Source: Catenulispora sp. EB89 (GTDB taxonomy: Bacteria > Actinomycetota > Actinomycetes > Streptomycetales > Catenulisporaceae). From it: a DNA stretch of 64,000 bases. The notes beneath the pieces were generated by a model, which worked only from the letters and a program-made list of their open reading frames with translations, was not told where the DNA came from and ran no database searches. Location: assembly GCF_041261445.1 (NCBI RefSeq), contig NZ_JBGCCU010000001.1, positions 62,001 to 126,000 on the forward strand. The letters are read 5' to 3'. This document shows positions 34,991 through 43,664 of this stretch, in pieces. How positions within the stretch are numbered: position 1 is the stretch's first letter; every line of letters starts with the position of its first letter. Both the position numbers and the translations under genes were made by a program.

Positions 34991-35009
34991 GAAAGTTAGC
35001 TTACCTTAG
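34991..35009. promoter_or_regulatory. Candidate iron box (DtxR/IdeR site)
   Basis: GAAAGTTAGCTTACCTTAG matches about 12 of 19 positions of the consensus TTAGGTTAGCCTAACCTAA and keeps the central TTAGC-TTACC core. It is upstream of the MFS gene starting at 34930; a DtxR-family regulator is encoded at 20335-21051. Confidence 0.5.
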
Positions 35010-35077
35010 TACTTGGTTTTTGGTAACCCATATACCTGGTAGGCAGGCATTACCGGCAGCCCGGTGTCAGCTCGGTG

Positions 35078-36181
35078 TCATCTGGTGGTGAACGTCCGGG
35101 TTTCCTCCGGGAAGCCGTCCGCGTCGAGGTGCACACCACCCGTGACCTCGGCGATGAGCGCGGCGGCGGCCCGCACGGGAGGCGCGGCGAGGGCGCCGTG
35201 CGGGCGCGGGACGACGGGCTGCACGGTGTGCGCCGAAACATCGCAGAACTCATAGATACTGCGCGGCCAGGCGTCGTCGGCCCGGCCCGCGAGCGCCGGC
35301 GGGAGCCGGGTGCCGGGGGCGTCCGCGCCGGCCGGCCGCACCCGCACTTCGAGCAGGCCGCGGTGCCGCAGGATGTAGCCGCCGCGGCCCGGGACCACCT
35401 CGCGCGTCAGGTCGGGCGCGATGGGGCGCAGGATCTCGCGCAGCACGATCCACGGAAGCATCTCGTGGCCGAAGACGGCGTGGTCGGCGTCGCCGGGCAG
35501 CGGAGGGTCCTCGTGCGGGGCGTGGACCGGGCCGCCGGGCAGGCGTGCGACCCCGCGCAGGCGCTTGGCCAGGCCGCGGACCAGGTGCCAGGCGTCGGCC
35601 TCCGGGCCGGTCGGCAGGCCCTGCGGGTAGCGGATGCGGAGCAGGTCGGCGTACCGGCTGTCAAGGATCTTGGTGCGGGCGCGGCGGGTCTCGGCCACGT
35701 AGGCCAGGCCGAGGGAGGCGGCGGGGCCGGTGGTCGGCAGGCCCGCGTCGGCGCGGAGCATGGGGGTGAGGCGGAGGGGGCCGTGCCAGCGGATCGCTTC
35801 GGTGAGGTGGGTGGGGGCGGCGAGGGCCGGGGCGCGGTCAGCGTCGCGGTCGGCGTGGCGGTCAGCGTCGCGGTCGGCGTGGCGGTCAGCGTCGCGGTCG
35901 GCGTGGCGGTCAGCGTGGCGGTCAGCGTCGCCGGCGGGGGTCGGCCGGGGGACGGCGTCGATGGCCGTCGAGGTCGGGGTGGGCTGCGCGTGAGTCTCGT
36001 CCGATGGACCGGCCGCCGGCCGCCAGCCCGGATTCCACGTCGCGACCAGCCCCGCGACCGTGGCCGGGCCCTGGAGCGCGGACAGCAGCAGCACCGGGTT
36101 GTCCCGGAGCAGGCGGTCGGCCCGCGCGGCGGGCTGGTCCGCGGAACGGGCAAAGGGCCAACGAACTGACAATGCGACCAC
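35078..36181 (-). CDS. Hypothetical protein with HADRDADR minisatellite
   Basis: 367 aa from GTG 36181 (start uncertain). Residues about 84-116 are an 8-residue repeat of alternating A-D-R/H (ADRHADRD) encoded by three 24-bp units plus two half units. The flanking sequence is globular (LTEAIRWHGPLRLTPML; HAVFGHEMLPWIVLREIL; HRGLLEVRVRPAG) and soluble. I do not recognise the family. The repeat keeps frame because its unit is a multiple of three; it may be a flexible loop that varies between strains. Confidence 0.65.
   Translation of the reverse strand: MVALSVRWPFARSADQPAARADRLLRDNPVLLLSALQGPATVAGLVATWNPGWRPAAGPSDETHAQPTPTSTAIDAVPRPTPAGDADRHADRHADRDADRHADRDADRHADRDADRAPALAAPTHLTEAIRWHGPLRLTPMLRADAGLPTTGPAASLGLAYVAETRRARTKILDSRYADLLRIRYPQGLPTGPEADAWHLVRGLAKRLRGVARLPGGPVHAPHEDPPLPGDADHAVFGHEMLPWIVLREILRPIAPDLTREVVPGRGGYILRHRGLLEVRVRPAGADAPGTRLPPALAGRADDAWPRSIYEFCDVSAHTVQPVVPRPHGALAAPPVRAAAALIAEVTGGVHLDADGFPEETRTFTTR
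35836..35931. repeat. In-frame 24-bp coding minisatellite
   Basis: Three perfect 24-bp units (35836, 35860, 35884) followed by two 12-bp half units inside the gene at 35078-36181. Confidence 0.9.
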
Positions 36182-36267
36182 ATCGTCACTGTGTCAGCAG
36201 GCGGGGCGGGGTATACGTATCCGGGCCCAGATTCACCCGGTTGGCGTCGGGCGGTCGGCGGCCGGCG

Positions 36268-36891
36268 TCAGTCGGCGAAGTCCTCGGCCCGCTCCTGGTC
36301 GAGCTTGTCGACCTTGGCGATGTCGGTCCGGTGGAACTTCAGGTAACTCCGCGACGGCGTCGGCCCCCGCTGGTTCTGGTACCGCGACTGGTTGACCGCG
36401 GACCCATAGGGGTTCTCGGCAGCCGAGGACAGCTTGAAGAAGCAGAGCTGCCCGATCTTCATACCGGGCCACAGCTTGATCGGCAGCGTCGCGACATTGG
36501 ACAGCTCCAACGTCACATGCCCGGAGAACCCGGGGTCGATGAACCCGGCCGTGGAGTGCGTCAGCAACCCCAACCGCCCAAGGCTCGACTTCCCCTCCAA
36601 CCGCGCGGCCAGATCCTCCGGCAGCGTCACGACCTCATAGGTCGACGCCAACACGAACTCCCCCGGATGCAGAATGAACGGCTCGACCCCGTCCGGCTCC
36701 ACCATCCGCGTCAGCTCAGGCTGCTCCTCCGCCGGATCGATGAACGGATACCGGTGGTTCTCGAACACCCGGAAGAACCGGTCCAGCCGCACATCCACAC
36801 TGGAGGGCTGCACCATCGCAGGTTCAAAGGGGTCCAGGACTACCCGTCCCGCCCCGATTTCCGCCCGAATGTCCTTATCTGAGAGCAACAC
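36268..36891 (-). CDS. dcd: dCTP deaminase
   Basis: 207 aa, trimeric all-beta dUTPase-superfamily enzyme converting dCTP to dUTP (possibly on to dUMP, as in mycobacteria). Visible: [12 protein letters not shown]-terminus, [41 protein letters not shown] and [12 protein letters not shown] with the catalytic Glu. GTG 36891 gives MLLSDKD-type start; slightly longer than the usual 191 aa. Confidence 0.95.
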   Translation of the reverse strand: MLLSDKDIRAEIGAGRVVLDPFEPAMVQPSSVDVRLDRFFRVFENHRYPFIDPAEEQPELTRMVEPDGVEPFILHPGEFVLASTYEVVTLPEDLAARLEGKSSLGRLGLLTHSTAGFIDPGFSGHVTLELSNVATLPIKLWPGMKIGQLCFFKLSSAAENPYGSAVNQSRYQNQRGPTPSRSYLKFHRTDIAKVDKLDQERAEDFAD

Positions 36892-37080
36892 GCACCCCAC
36901 GCTACCGTGTCGCGCCCGCACCCCTCGCCGCACCCCGGTCCCGCAGCAGCCGCGACATCGACAGGCACCGACCACCGCGACCCCACTACGGCAACCTCCG
37001 TGACGCACTCCCGAGCCATCAGGTACAGTTGGCGCTCATACGGCGGCTCGCCGGGCGGATTCCCGCCGGTGGGAGCCTGT

Positions 37081-37151
37081 GCGGGCGTAGTTTAATGGTA
37101 GAACATGAGCTTCCCAAGCTCAGAGCGCGAGTTCGATTCTCGTCGCCCGCT
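37081..37151 (+). tRNA. tRNA-Gly (anticodon CCC)
   Basis: 71 nt. Acceptor GCGGGCG pairs with CGCCCGC (37144-37150); D-arm GTTTAATGGTAGAAC; anticodon stem TGAGC/GCTCA with loop TTCCCAA, anticodon CCC; T-arm GCGAGTTCGATTCTCGT. No encoded CCA. Confidence 0.95.
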
Positions 37152-37159
37152 CACTCGAA

Positions 37160-37206
37160 GAGAGCCCAGGTACCGGATTCCCGGCGCCTGGGCTCTCAGT
37201 GTTTTT
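37160..37206 (+). terminator. Terminator of tRNA-Gly
   Basis: 11-bp stem GAGAGCCCAGG/CCTGGGCTCTC with 16-base loop, then GTGTTTTT. Confidence 0.88.
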
Positions 37207-37274
37207 ACGCTCCCCTCCTCAACACGGGCCGGAACTGCGCCCTGCCGTTCGAACTTTTGTGCGATTATGGATGC

Positions 37275-37652
37275 GTGACGGAACCGCGGCGCTACTTCGG
37301 GCTTGACTACCCACGGATCGTTCTCACCCTTCTCAGGATCCTTGTTCACGAGGGTCCGGTCTCGATGGCGGCCATGCACCGGGAGCTTGGGCTCGACGTG
37401 CATCAGGACGCTCCCGGGTCGGATGTCCGGCACACGCTGCTGTCCGCCGTGCAGTTGCTCGCCGCGCTCGCGCAGGACAATGCCTCGGCGACCGGGCGGA
37501 CGTTGGAGGAGGTCGTCGACGAGCTGTCGATCAAGCTCGAGTTGGCGAACACAGGTCCGTTGGATCGGGGGAGTCTCGGGCGGCGGGGGTACGCCGGGGA
37601 CGCCGAGGGCGCCGAGGGCGGCGAAGGTCCCGAGCGCGAATGCGACGGCTGA
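37275..37652 (+). CDS. Small hypothetical protein
   Basis: 125 aa from GTG 37275. Helical (IVLTLLRILVHEGPVSMAAMHRELG; LLSAVQLLAALAQDN; LEEVVDELSIKLELA), with an acidic glycine-rich tail. No membrane segment or known motif. Upstream codons of the open frame cross the tRNA and are excluded. Ribosome-binding site weak. Function unknown. Confidence 0.6.
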   Translation: MTEPRRYFGLDYPRIVLTLLRILVHEGPVSMAAMHRELGLDVHQDAPGSDVRHTLLSAVQLLAALAQDNASATGRTLEEVVDELSIKLELANTGPLDRGSLGRRGYAGDAEGAEGGEGPERECDG

Positions 37653-37851
37653 TCGTCCCGCTTGGGGGATAAGCCCGCTTCGCGAATTTCGCGCTCGCCT
37701 TGTTTGCCATTCCGTGATCCACGCCCCCTGTCGCAACCTCCTGTTCATCGTCAGAATCAGCGACGCAGCCGGATGATCCGCCGCTGCGCACACCGTGGGC
37801 GCCGCCACCGTTGGCACACGCGGGGTGCCGCTTCAACGAAGGAAGCTCACC

Positions 37852-39951
37852 GTGGCAAACCCCACAAACGCGACCTCTCGCCTCAAGGAACCGCGCAAGC
37901 GATCCGCCGACGAATCTTCCAAGGAATCGCGCAAGGGCGCGCGGCTCGCCGCCGCCGTCTCGATGGCCGGCACGTTGGCGGCCGGGTCGATGTTCCTCAT
38001 GGGTGCCGGGGCCGCGCATGCCGCGACCTCCAATGTCCTGCCCGGTTCGAAGCCGACGTGGGCTTCGGCGAGTGCCGACCGTGGTGCGGCGCCGGCCGCG
38101 GCGCCGCTGGCGGTGCGGGTGTACCTGGCCGGCCGGGATCCGCAGGGGCTTGCTGCCTACGCGCAGTCGGTCGCCGATCCCAAGAGCGCGGCGTATCGGC
38201 ACTTCCTGACGCCGGAGCAGGTGCAGGCGCGGTTCGGCGCCAGTGCGGGCCAGATCGCGGCGGTCAAGGCGTGGCTCGGCGGGGCCGGGCTGACCGTCAC
38301 CGGGCAGACCGTGGACTACATAGCCGTGCAGGGCAGCACCGCGGCTGTCGCGGCCGCCCTGAACACCTCGTTCCACGAGTACGCCACGTCCGACGGCACG
38401 CTGCGCGCCCCGTCGCGCGACGTCAGCGTCCCGGCCGACGTGCGCTCCGCGATCATCGGCATCGTCGGGCTGTCGCAGGACCGGACGGCCAACAAGCCGA
38501 ACAACTCCGACGCCACCGACGCCAGCGACAAGAAGACCGCCACGGTCTCCCCCGGCGGCGTCCCCTACCTGGGCACCACGCCCTGCTCGGACTACCAGGG
38601 CCAGAAGCTCGCGACGGGCCTGCCGGCGCTGAACGGCCAGTCCGTCCCGTGGGCGGTCTGCGGCTACACGCCGACCCAGGTGCGCGGCGCGTACGGCGTC
38701 ACCAGCACCGGTCTCACCGGCAAGGGCGTCACCGTCGCGATCCTGGACGCCTACGGCCTGCCGAGCATGAAGGCCGACGCCGACGAGTACGCGACGCGAC
38801 ACGGCGACAAGGCGTTCCGGCCGGGTCAGTACTCGGAGATCGTCACGCCGGGCCAGTGGACCGACCAGGCCGCGTGCGGCGAGCCCGCCGGCTGGGCCGG
38901 CGAGGAGGCGCTGGACGTCGAGTCGGTGCACGGCATGGCGCCCGACGCGAAGGTCCTCTACATCGGCGCGAACTCCTGCTTCGACACCGCCGGCGGGGGC
39001 GTCGCGGCCAACGGCGGCCTGCTGGACTCGCTGCAGCTGGTCGTCGACCACCACCTGGCGGACATGGTGTCCAACTCGTGGGGCGAGCTGATGCACTTCC
39101 TGGACCCGTCGGGCAACCCGGTGGACCTGGACCCGTCGCTGATCAACGTCTACGAGCAGACCTTCCAGAAGGGCGCCGCCGAGGGCATCGGCTTCTACTT
39201 CTCGGCCGGCGACTGCAGCGACGACAACCCGGCCAGCGGCTGCGGCGCCGGTGCCGGATCCTCGCGCTCGCAGGCCGAGTACCCGACCTCCTCGCCGTGG
39301 GTGACCTCGGTCGGCGGGACCAGCATCGGGATCGGCGCGGACAAGCGGATCCAGTTCCAGACCTCGTGGCAGACCTCGACCTCGTCGCTGGCGACCGGCG
39401 GCTCGGCCTGGACGCCCGCGTCGTACCTGTACGGCGGTGGCGGCGGCACCAGCGACGTGTTCGCGCAGCCGTGGTACCAGAGCTGGCTGGTCCCGTCCTC
39501 GCTGTCCGGCACGCTGCTGAACGGCACCGCGACCTCGCCCAAGCGCGTGGTCCCGGACGTCGCGGCCTACGGCGACCCGAGCACCGGCTTCCTGCAGGGC
39601 TACACCCAGCAGCTGCCGGACGGCTCGACCGCCTACGCCGAGGGCCGCATCGGCGGCACCAGCCTGGCCGCCCCGACGTTCGTCGGCGTCCAGGCCGACG
39701 CGCAGCAGGCGCAGGGCGGGCCGATCGGCTTCGCGAACCCGGAGATCTACCTGCGCGCGACCTTCGGCCTGTTCACCGACGTGACCGACCACCCGCGCAC
39801 GAACTCGCCGCTGGCCGTGGTGCGCGGCAGCGCGACGGCCCCGGCGCTGCGGGAGTTCGGCCAGGGCGTCGACCTGCACGCGACAAAGGGCTACGACAAC
39901 GCGACCGGCGTCGGGACCCCGAACGCCTGGTACCTGGAGTCGTTCCGGTAG
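37852..39951 (+). CDS. Secreted S53 (sedolisin/kumamolisin-type) serine-carboxyl peptidase
   Basis: 699 aa. Signal peptide region residues 30-60 (AAVSMAGTLAAGSMFLMGAGAAHA), pro-kumamolisin activation domain about 75-215 (YRHFLTPEQVQARFG), then the catalytic domain: Glu/Asp in WAGEEALDVE near 345, the NSWGE oxyanion region near 408 and the catalytic Ser in GGTSLAAPTF near 606. S53 enzymes work extracellularly at acidic pH. GTG 37852 with GAAGGAAG upstream. Monocistronic, hairpin after the stop. Confidence 0.93.
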   Translation: MANPTNATSRLKEPRKRSADESSKESRKGARLAAAVSMAGTLAAGSMFLMGAGAAHAATSNVLPGSKPTWASASADRGAAPAAAPLAVRVYLAGRDPQGLAAYAQSVADPKSAAYRHFLTPEQVQARFGASAGQIAAVKAWLGGAGLTVTGQTVDYIAVQGSTAAVAAALNTSFHEYATSDGTLRAPSRDVSVPADVRSAIIGIVGLSQDRTANKPNNSDATDASDKKTATVSPGGVPYLGTTPCSDYQGQKLATGLPALNGQSVPWAVCGYTPTQVRGAYGVTSTGLTGKGVTVAILDAYGLPSMKADADEYATRHGDKAFRPGQYSEIVTPGQWTDQAACGEPAGWAGEEALDVESVHGMAPDAKVLYIGANSCFDTAGGGVAANGGLLDSLQLVVDHHLADMVSNSWGELMHFLDPSGNPVDLDPSLINVYEQTFQKGAAEGIGFYFSAGDCSDDNPASGCGAGAGSSRSQAEYPTSSPWVTSVGGTSIGIGADKRIQFQTSWQTSTSSLATGGSAWTPASYLYGGGGGTSDVFAQPWYQSWLVPSSLSGTLLNGTATSPKRVVPDVAAYGDPSTGFLQGYTQQLPDGSTAYAEGRIGGTSLAAPTFVGVQADAQQAQGGPIGFANPEIYLRATFGLFTDVTDHPRTNSPLAVVRGSATAPALREFGQGVDLHATKGYDNATGVGTPNAWYLESFR

Positions 39952-39983
39952 GCGCCGACAGCCGTATCCGTCGACGCTGATCG

Positions 39984-40013
39984 CTGCCGGGGTCCCTTCG
40001 GGGACTCCGGCAG
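39984..40013 (+). terminator. Hairpin terminator of the S53 gene
   Basis: 13-bp stem with one mismatch and a TTCG tetraloop (39984-39996 with 40001-40013). Confidence 0.7.
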
Positions 40014-40073
40014 TTCCGTTCCCGCCGTACAGTGATCGACTGGTTCGGCACCAGAGATCGACGGAGGCGGCAG

Positions 40074-41018
40074 ATGGGTACGGCGGCTGCAGGTGTGGTC
40101 ATCGGCATTTCGCGCGGTGGACGGCGCACGATCGAGGTCGAGGGCCCGATCGTCGCCGACGAGACGTCCGCGTTCCGGATCGCGTCGCTGACGAAGCCTT
40201 TGACGGCCGTGGCGACGGTCCGGGCGTTCGCGGAGCGGGGCATCGCGCTCACGACGCCGGCGATCGAGCTGCTGCCGACGCTGGCCGCGGACTGGCAGGC
40301 CGACACCACCGTCGAGCAGCTGCTGGCCCAGGTCTCCGGGCTGCGCGAATCGGTGGATGGCGCGACCGTGGCCGCGCTGGGCCAGGGGCCTGATGTTCTC
40401 CAAGAGGCGGCACAGCTCGTGGTCCGTGCGGGCAACGACCCGGCCCCGGGCGACAGCTGGTCGTACTACAACGGCAACTACTTCCTGGTCGGCAGCCTCC
40501 TCGCGGCCGTCACGGGCAAAGGCTTCGAGCAAGCGCTGGACAGCTGTCTGCTCGCTCCCTGGGGCCTGAACAGCACCGGTTTCGACACGCCGACCGCACC
40601 AACTGAGCCGATCACCGGATGGGACGATCAGACCGCGCTCCCCGTCGAGGACTACCCGCGCGGACGGCGCCCCAGCGGCGGGCTCTGGTCCTGTGTCGCC
40701 GACTACCTCACGTTCGCCGAGCACCTGCTGGCCGATCAGCCGCTCCTGGACGAGATCCGCCGCCCGCGCACCCGTCCCGGCGACCCGATGACCTACGGCC
40801 TGGCCTGGGCTCTGGGACCGTCCGGCCAGATGTACCTCAACGGCCGACTGGCCGGCTACCGGACGGCCGTCCTGCTGGCACCGGACCACCACTACGCGAG
40901 TGTCGCGCTCGGCAACCAGTCGCAACTCCTGCCGCAGATCGCGAAGCGCCTCAGCGATCTGCAACACGAGCTCACCGGCGACGACTTGTCTGTGGAGATC
41001 GACGCCTTCGCCGAGTGA
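40074..41018 (+). CDS. Serine hydrolase, class C beta-lactamase/DD-peptidase-like
   Basis: 314 aa. SLTK (catalytic Ser and Lys) near residue 40, YYNGNY as the YxN motif near 136, RLAGYRT where the KTG/HxG motif is expected near 260. No signal peptide, so probably cytoplasmic esterase-like and not a true beta-lactamase. ATG 40074 has GGAGG at ideal spacing and is preferred to GTG 40032. Converges with the MocR gene. Confidence 0.88.
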   Translation: MGTAAAGVVIGISRGGRRTIEVEGPIVADETSAFRIASLTKPLTAVATVRAFAERGIALTTPAIELLPTLAADWQADTTVEQLLAQVSGLRESVDGATVAALGQGPDVLQEAAQLVVRAGNDPAPGDSWSYYNGNYFLVGSLLAAVTGKGFEQALDSCLLAPWGLNSTGFDTPTAPTEPITGWDDQTALPVEDYPRGRRPSGGLWSCVADYLTFAEHLLADQPLLDEIRRPRTRPGDPMTYGLAWALGPSGQMYLNGRLAGYRTAVLLAPDHHYASVALGNQSQLLPQIAKRLSDLQHELTGDDLSVEIDAFAE

Positions 41019-41025
41019 GTCCTCA

Positions 41026-42426
41026 TCAGGCTGAGGCAGTAAGCCTCCTGATTCCCTCACTCAGCTCGGCATGATCCGCTGCGGCGGCGAACCCGACACG
41101 GATGTACGCCGCAGGCGCCTCGGCCGCGAAGTTACCGCGACCAGGACTCACCGCGACCCCGCGGCTGCGCGCGCCACGCACCACCGCGAGGTCGTCCTCG
41201 CCGAGCGCGAGCCGGATCCACAAGTGCAGTCCGCCTGCGGGAATCCGCGTCAGCGTCCAGTCGGGGCGCGCGATCTCCACAGCCGCGGCGGCGGAGGCAC
41301 AGCGTTCCCGCAACACCGTGCTCAGTGTCCTGAGATGCCGGTCCCAGGACGGCGAGCCCAGGATCTCCAGCGCGGCCTCCTGCATCGGCCGCGCCACGAA
41401 GAAGTCGTCAACTCGCCGCAGTGCACGCAACCGCTCCAGCACCGGCCCGCGGGCCACCAGCGCCCCGATCCGCAGGCTCGGCGCGGCCGGCTTCGTCAGC
41501 GACGTGACGTACACGACCGTCCCGTCGCGGTCGTCCCAGACCAGCGGCGGCGGCACCGGCCCGCCGTGGCCGAGATGGCCGAGGTGGCGGGCGAAGTCGT
41601 CCTCGACGAGGAACGCCCCGGCCGCCCGGGCGATGTCGACGACCTGCCGCCGGCGCTCCGCCGCCAGCACCGTGCCGGTGGGATTGTGGAACGTCGGCTG
41701 GCAGTACAGCAGCCGCGCGCCGGTCATCGCGAACGCGTCGGCCAGCAGGTCCGGCCGGATCCCGCCGTCGTCGAGCGGGACCGGGACCGGCCGCAGACCG
41801 GCGGCCCGGGCCGCCTCGATGGCGACGGGATAGGTCGGCGACTCCATCAGGATCGGGCTGCCCGGAGCCGCGAGCGCGCGGAACGCCGTCGACAGCGCGC
41901 CCTGCCCGCCCGAGGTGATCAGCACGTCCTGCGCCGTCACCCCGCCGCCGACCGAGCGTGCGAACACCGCCCGCAGCGCCTCCAGTCCGGCGACCGGCGC
42001 GCGGTCCCACGCGTCGATCCGCCGCGCCGCGCGGGCCAGCGCCGAACCCAGCAGGCCGGTCGGCTGGAGCGAGCGGTGGAGGTAGCCGCCGTCGAGCAGG
42101 ATCGTGCCCTCGGGCGCCGGGCCCAGGGCGGCGGTGATCTGGTCGGTGCCGACGGAGCGGTCGGCGAGCGCCACCGTCTGCCAGGCGGTGTCGGCGATAG
42201 CACTTTCGCGGCGCGCGCGGGAGGCGACGAACGTGCCGCTTCCGGACCGGGTGACGACCACGCCTTCCGCGACCAGCCGCGCGATGGCACGCGTCACCGT
42301 CACCGGGCTCACCTGGTGTTCGGCGACGAGCTCCCGGCTGCTCGGCAGACGATCGCCGGGAGCCAGCCGGTCCGCGAGCCGGCGGAGGCGGTCGGCCAGC
42401 GCGAGCGTGGTGCTATCGTCGTTCAT
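41026..42426 (-). CDS. MocR-type (GntR/aminotransferase) transcriptional regulator
   Basis: 466 aa. N-terminal GntR winged helix (LPSSRELVAEHQVSPVTVTRA near residues 28-48), then a fold-type I aminotransferase-like domain (GGQGALSTAFRALA; YCQPTFHNPTGT; SLTKPAAPSLRIG with the PLP lysine). MocR proteins sense PLP or amino-substrates and activate neighbouring genes. Start ATG 42426 overlaps the start ATG of the divergent aminotransferase gene inside the sequence CATG. A dyad covers both starts (42412-42442). Confidence 0.92.
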   Translation of the reverse strand: MNDDSTTLALADRLRRLADRLAPGDRLPSSRELVAEHQVSPVTVTRAIARLVAEGVVVTRSGSGTFVASRARRESAIADTAWQTVALADRSVGTDQITAALGPAPEGTILLDGGYLHRSLQPTGLLGSALARAARRIDAWDRAPVAGLEALRAVFARSVGGGVTAQDVLITSGGQGALSTAFRALAAPGSPILMESPTYPVAIEAARAAGLRPVPVPLDDGGIRPDLLADAFAMTGARLLYCQPTFHNPTGTVLAAERRRQVVDIARAAGAFLVEDDFARHLGHLGHGGPVPPPLVWDDRDGTVVYVTSLTKPAAPSLRIGALVARGPVLERLRALRRVDDFFVARPMQEAALEILGSPSWDRHLRTLSTVLRERCASAAAAVEIARPDWTLTRIPAGGLHLWIRLALGEDDLAVVRGARSRGVAVSPGRGNFAAEAPAAYIRVGFAAAADHAELSEGIRRLTASA

Positions 42427-42442
42427 GAATAATGATGATAGC
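42412..42442. promoter_or_regulatory. Dyad covering overlapping divergent start codons
   Basis: GCTATCGTC at 42412-42420 pairs with GATGATAGC at 42434-42442 (8 of 9). Both ATGs lie in the 13-base spacer. TATCGT and TATCAT within the arms lie 5 and 8 bases from the respective ATGs and could be -10 elements of leaderless transcripts. Confidence 0.55.
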
Positions 42443-43663
42443 GCTACACCTCTTCTCGCCGAAGCGCTACTCGACGTAGCCGCCCTCCGGGCCGAGACCC
42501 CCGGCTGCGCCGAAGTAGTCCACGTCAACAACGCCGGCTGCGGCCTGATCCCGGCGCCGGTGCTGCGTCCCGTGGTGGAGCACCTGGAGCTCGAAGCCCG
42601 CATCGGCGGCTACGAGGCGGCGGCGCGGCGATCCGAGGCCGTGGCGGACTTCTACGCGGCGATCGGCTCGCTCATCGGCTCCGCGCCGCAGAACATCGCG
42701 TTCGCCAGCAGTGCCACGCACGCTTTCGCCACCGGCCTGTCGGCGATCCCCTTCGAGCCCGGCGACGTCATCCTGACCACGCGCAACGACTTCATCTCCA
42801 ACCAGATCGCGTTCCTGTCGCTGCGCAAGCGGTTCGGCGTCCAGATCGTGCACGCCCCCGACGCGCCCGAAGGCGGCGTCGACGTGGCGGCGATGGCCGA
42901 CCTCATGCGGAAGCACCGGCCCCGGCTCGTCGCGGCCACGCACATCCCGACCAACTCCGGCCTGGTCCAGCCGGTCGCCGAGATCGGCCGGCACTGCCGT
43001 GACCTGGACCTGCTGTACCTGGTCGACGCGTGCCAGTCGGTGGGCCAGATCCCGCTCGACGTCGAGGCGATCGGCTGCGACATGCTCACCGCGACCTGCC
43101 GCAAATACCTCCGGGGGCCGCGGGGCTCCGGCTTCCTGTATGTGTCCGACCGCGTTCTGGACGCGGGATACGAGCCGCTGTTCATCGACATGCACGGCTC
43201 GCGCTGGGTGGCGCCGGACCGCTATCAGCCTTCTGCGACCGCGGCGCGGTTCGAGGACTGGGAGTTCCCGTACGCGACCGTCCTGGGCTGCGCGGCGGCA
43301 GCGCGCTACGCGGAGCGCGTCGGCGTGGAGGCTGGCGGCGCGCGGGCTTTGACGCTGGCAGCCGACTTCCGTACCCGGCTGAGCGCGATCCCCGGCATCC
43401 GCGTGCTGGAGCGGGGCGCGGCGCTCGGCGCGCTCGTCACGTTCACGATCGAGGGCTGGGAGCCGCAGCCGTTCAAAGCGGCGCTGGACGCCCGCGGCAT
43501 CAACTCCGCGCTCAGCTTCCGCGAGTTCGCGGTGTTCGACTTCGGCGACAAGGACGTCGACTGGTGCCTGCGCCTGTCGCCGCACTACTACAACACCGAG
43601 GAGGAAGTCGCCGTCGTGGCGTCGGCTGTCGCGGAACTCGCCGGTCCAAGGGGCATCCGGTGA
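42425..43663 (+). CDS. Class V aminotransferase (cysteine desulfurase-like fold)
   Basis: 412 aa PLP enzyme. HVNNAGCGLIP near 28, ASSATHAFATG near 80, THIPTNSGLVQPV near 165, VDACQSVGQIPLD near 197 and the PLP lysine in TCRKYLRGPRGSGFLY near 220. Similar to isopenicillin-N-epimerase/selenocysteine-lyase-like enzymes; substrate unknown. ATG 42425 is the only start before the conserved domain; no ribosome-binding site, so leaderless. Likely controlled by the divergent MocR regulator. Its stop is one base from the convergent stop at 43665. Confidence 0.9.
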   Translation: MNNDDSATPLLAEALLDVAALRAETPGCAEVVHVNNAGCGLIPAPVLRPVVEHLELEARIGGYEAAARRSEAVADFYAAIGSLIGSAPQNIAFASSATHAFATGLSAIPFEPGDVILTTRNDFISNQIAFLSLRKRFGVQIVHAPDAPEGGVDVAAMADLMRKHRPRLVAATHIPTNSGLVQPVAEIGRHCRDLDLLYLVDACQSVGQIPLDVEAIGCDMLTATCRKYLRGPRGSGFLYVSDRVLDAGYEPLFIDMHGSRWVAPDRYQPSATAARFEDWEFPYATVLGCAAAARYAERVGVEAGGARALTLAADFRTRLSAIPGIRVLERGAALGALVTFTIEGWEPQPFKAALDARGINSALSFREFAVFDFGDKDVDWCLRLSPHYYNTEEEVAVVASAVAELAGPRGIR

Positions 43664-43664
43664 C

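Noticed and set aside
35836-35931. 24-bp repeats considered as CRISPR or iterons
   Set aside because: They are inside a coding frame, contiguous and a multiple of three.
37531-39879. 782-codon minus-strand frame opposite the S53 peptidase
   Set aside because: Composition is typical of antisense of high-GC3 coding; the + strand has signal peptide, E/D/S catalytic motifs and ribosome-binding site.
40032-40073. Upstream GTG as start of the serine hydrolase
   Set aside because: No ribosome-binding site, whereas ATG 40074 has GGAGG at ideal distance.
40074-41018. Serine hydrolase as a secreted beta-lactamase resistance gene
   Set aside because: No signal peptide and the KTG motif is not preserved; esterase-like hydrolase is more likely.
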